From the NCBI GenBank assembly GCA_051859825.1, contig JBHYFA010000122.1, positions 1 through 6,764 on the forward strand: a stretch of DNA of 6,764 nucleotides. The letters are read 5' to 3'. Source of the stretch: CSBr16-58 sp051859825. Its GTDB lineage: Bacteria > Bacteroidota > Bacteroidia > Flavobacteriales > Schleiferiaceae. Every line of letters begins with the position of its first letter. Within the stretch, counting starts at the first letter, position 1. Of this stretch, positions 6,163 to 6,764 are shown piece after piece. The translations under genes were made by a program, and so were the position numbers. Under the pieces are notes generated by a model. The model was not told the DNA's origin, ran no database searches, and saw nothing but the letters and a program-made list of their open reading frames with translations.

Positions 6163-6764
6163 TTATACTTCAGTTTGGGAGGCTTGTCCCTCCATCATTA
6201 AATATGCTTTTAAAAACGAGTCTAATTCTCCGTCAAGTACGGCGTCGGGGTTTGTTGATTCTATTCCCGTTCGAACGTCTTTAACGAGTTTGTAGGGATG
6301 CAAAACGTAGTTTCTAATTTGTGACCCCCATTCGATTTTCTTTTTCCCTGATTCAATTTCAGCGCGTTTGGCATTGCGTTCTTCAATCACGCGCTCGTAC
6401 AACTGTGATTTTAATAGTTGAATGGCCTTTTCACGATTTTGAAGCTGGGAGCGGGTTTCGGTATTTTCGATAACTATACCCGATGGTTTATGTCTTAAAC
6501 GCACACCGGTTTCAACCTTGTTGACGTTTTGTCCGCCAGCTCCAGACGAGCGAAAGGTGTCCCACTCAATATCGGCAGGGTTTACATGAATTTCGATGGA
6601 GTCGTCAACTAGGGGGTAAACATACACCGATACAAAGGAGGTGTGGCGCTTGGCGTTGGAGTCAAAAGGGGAGATGCGCACCAAACGGTGAACGCCATTT
6701 TCGCCTTTTAAATTCCCGAAAACGTATTCGCCCTCTACTTCAAGTGTAACACCTTTCACTCCGG
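6163..6764 (-). CDS. prfB: Peptide chain release factor 2, C-terminal part (runs off the right edge)
   Basis: Class I release factor that recognises UAA and UGA and triggers peptide release on the ribosome. Visible are the RF2 codon-recognition tripeptide Ser-Pro-Phe (6664-6672, in RISPFDSN), which distinguishes RF2 from RF1 (PxT), and the GGQ motif (6529-6537, in SGAGGQNVNK) that enters the peptidyl transferase centre and whose Gln is normally methylated by PrmC. The residue equivalent to E. coli RF2 246 is Ser, one of the usual bacterial states. The C-terminal segment WGSQIRNYVLHPYK, then DVRTG, is typical. The frame stays open to the window edge: the upstream codons read Gly-Val-Lys-Gly, like the family's AGxKxVT, so the GTG at 6759 is internal and not a start. 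About 200 of the usual 365 or so residues are present. The N-terminus, where many prfB genes carry a programmed +1 frameshift at an early UGA, is outside. The gene ends with TAA, abutting arsC. Confidence 0.97.
   Translation of the reverse strand, partial: GVKGVTLEVEGEYVFGNLKGENGVHRLVRISPFDSNAKRHTSFVSVYVYPLVDDSIEIHVNPADIEWDTFRSSGAGGQNVNKVETGVRLRHKPSGIVIENTETRSQLQNREKAIQLLKSQLYERVIEERNAKRAEIESGKKKIEWGSQIRNYVLHPYKLVKDVRTGIESTNPDAVLDGELDSFLKAYLMMEGQASQTEV

Noticed and set aside
6163..6759. A complete short release factor-like protein (for example a peptidyl-hydrolase-type rescue factor) starting at 6759
   Set aside because: The putative start is GTG, the frame remains open to the window edge with family-like residues, and the SPF codon-recognition motif is present, so this is the C-terminal part of full RF2.
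1..6764. A novel defence, mobile or biosynthetic system in the window
   Set aside because: All coding space is explained by conserved core genes; no repeats arrays, transposase, integrase, toxin-antitoxin pair or unexplained gene was seen.

Overview
The window reads as part of a draft genome scaffold from the phylum Bacteroidota, most likely a flavobacterium-like member. This is inferred from protein style (2-Cys peroxiredoxin, RecQ with a long acidic tail, RF2, PPK1), the moderately AT-rich composition, the near absence of Shine-Dalgarno sequences, and promoter candidates of the Bacteroidota type (TTTG / TAnnTTTG). No rRNA, tRNA, CRISPR array, insertion sequence or phage gene was seen.

Layout. 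The plus strand carries a two-gene unit at the left: a SixA-like histidine phosphatase (69-560) and, 12 bases later, polyphosphate kinase ppk1 (573-2662). Ten N at 2423-2432 interrupt ppk1. The flanking codons join perfectly if only two bases are really missing, so this is one intact gene of about 693 residues and not two. The rest lies on the minus strand and runs right to left: the C-terminal part of peptide release factor 2 (prfB, entering from the right edge), an ArsC-family reductase whose ATG directly follows the prfB stop, the RecQ helicase (3487-5652), and a typical 2-Cys peroxiredoxin (2752-3384). The peroxiredoxin and ppk1 converge on a strong hairpin at 2702-2729 whose T-rich tail serves the minus strand.

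How the genes relate. The left pair combines an enzyme that works through a phosphohistidine (PPK1) with a phosphatase family known to remove phosphate from histidine (SixA), which is the most suggestive functional link here. The minus-strand genes are housekeeping and stress functions (translation termination, thiol redox, DNA repair, peroxide removal). prfB and arsC look co-transcribed. recQ and the peroxiredoxin each have a plausible promoter of their own.

I found no convincing undescribed system. The window is mainly conserved core genes. The points worth checking are the assembly gap in ppk1, the sixA-ppk1 pairing, the prfB-arsC abutment, the RecQ tail and start codon, and the mixed motifs of the peroxiredoxin. 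No intergenic stretch exceeds 300 bases. Bases 1-68 hold no promoter I can defend.
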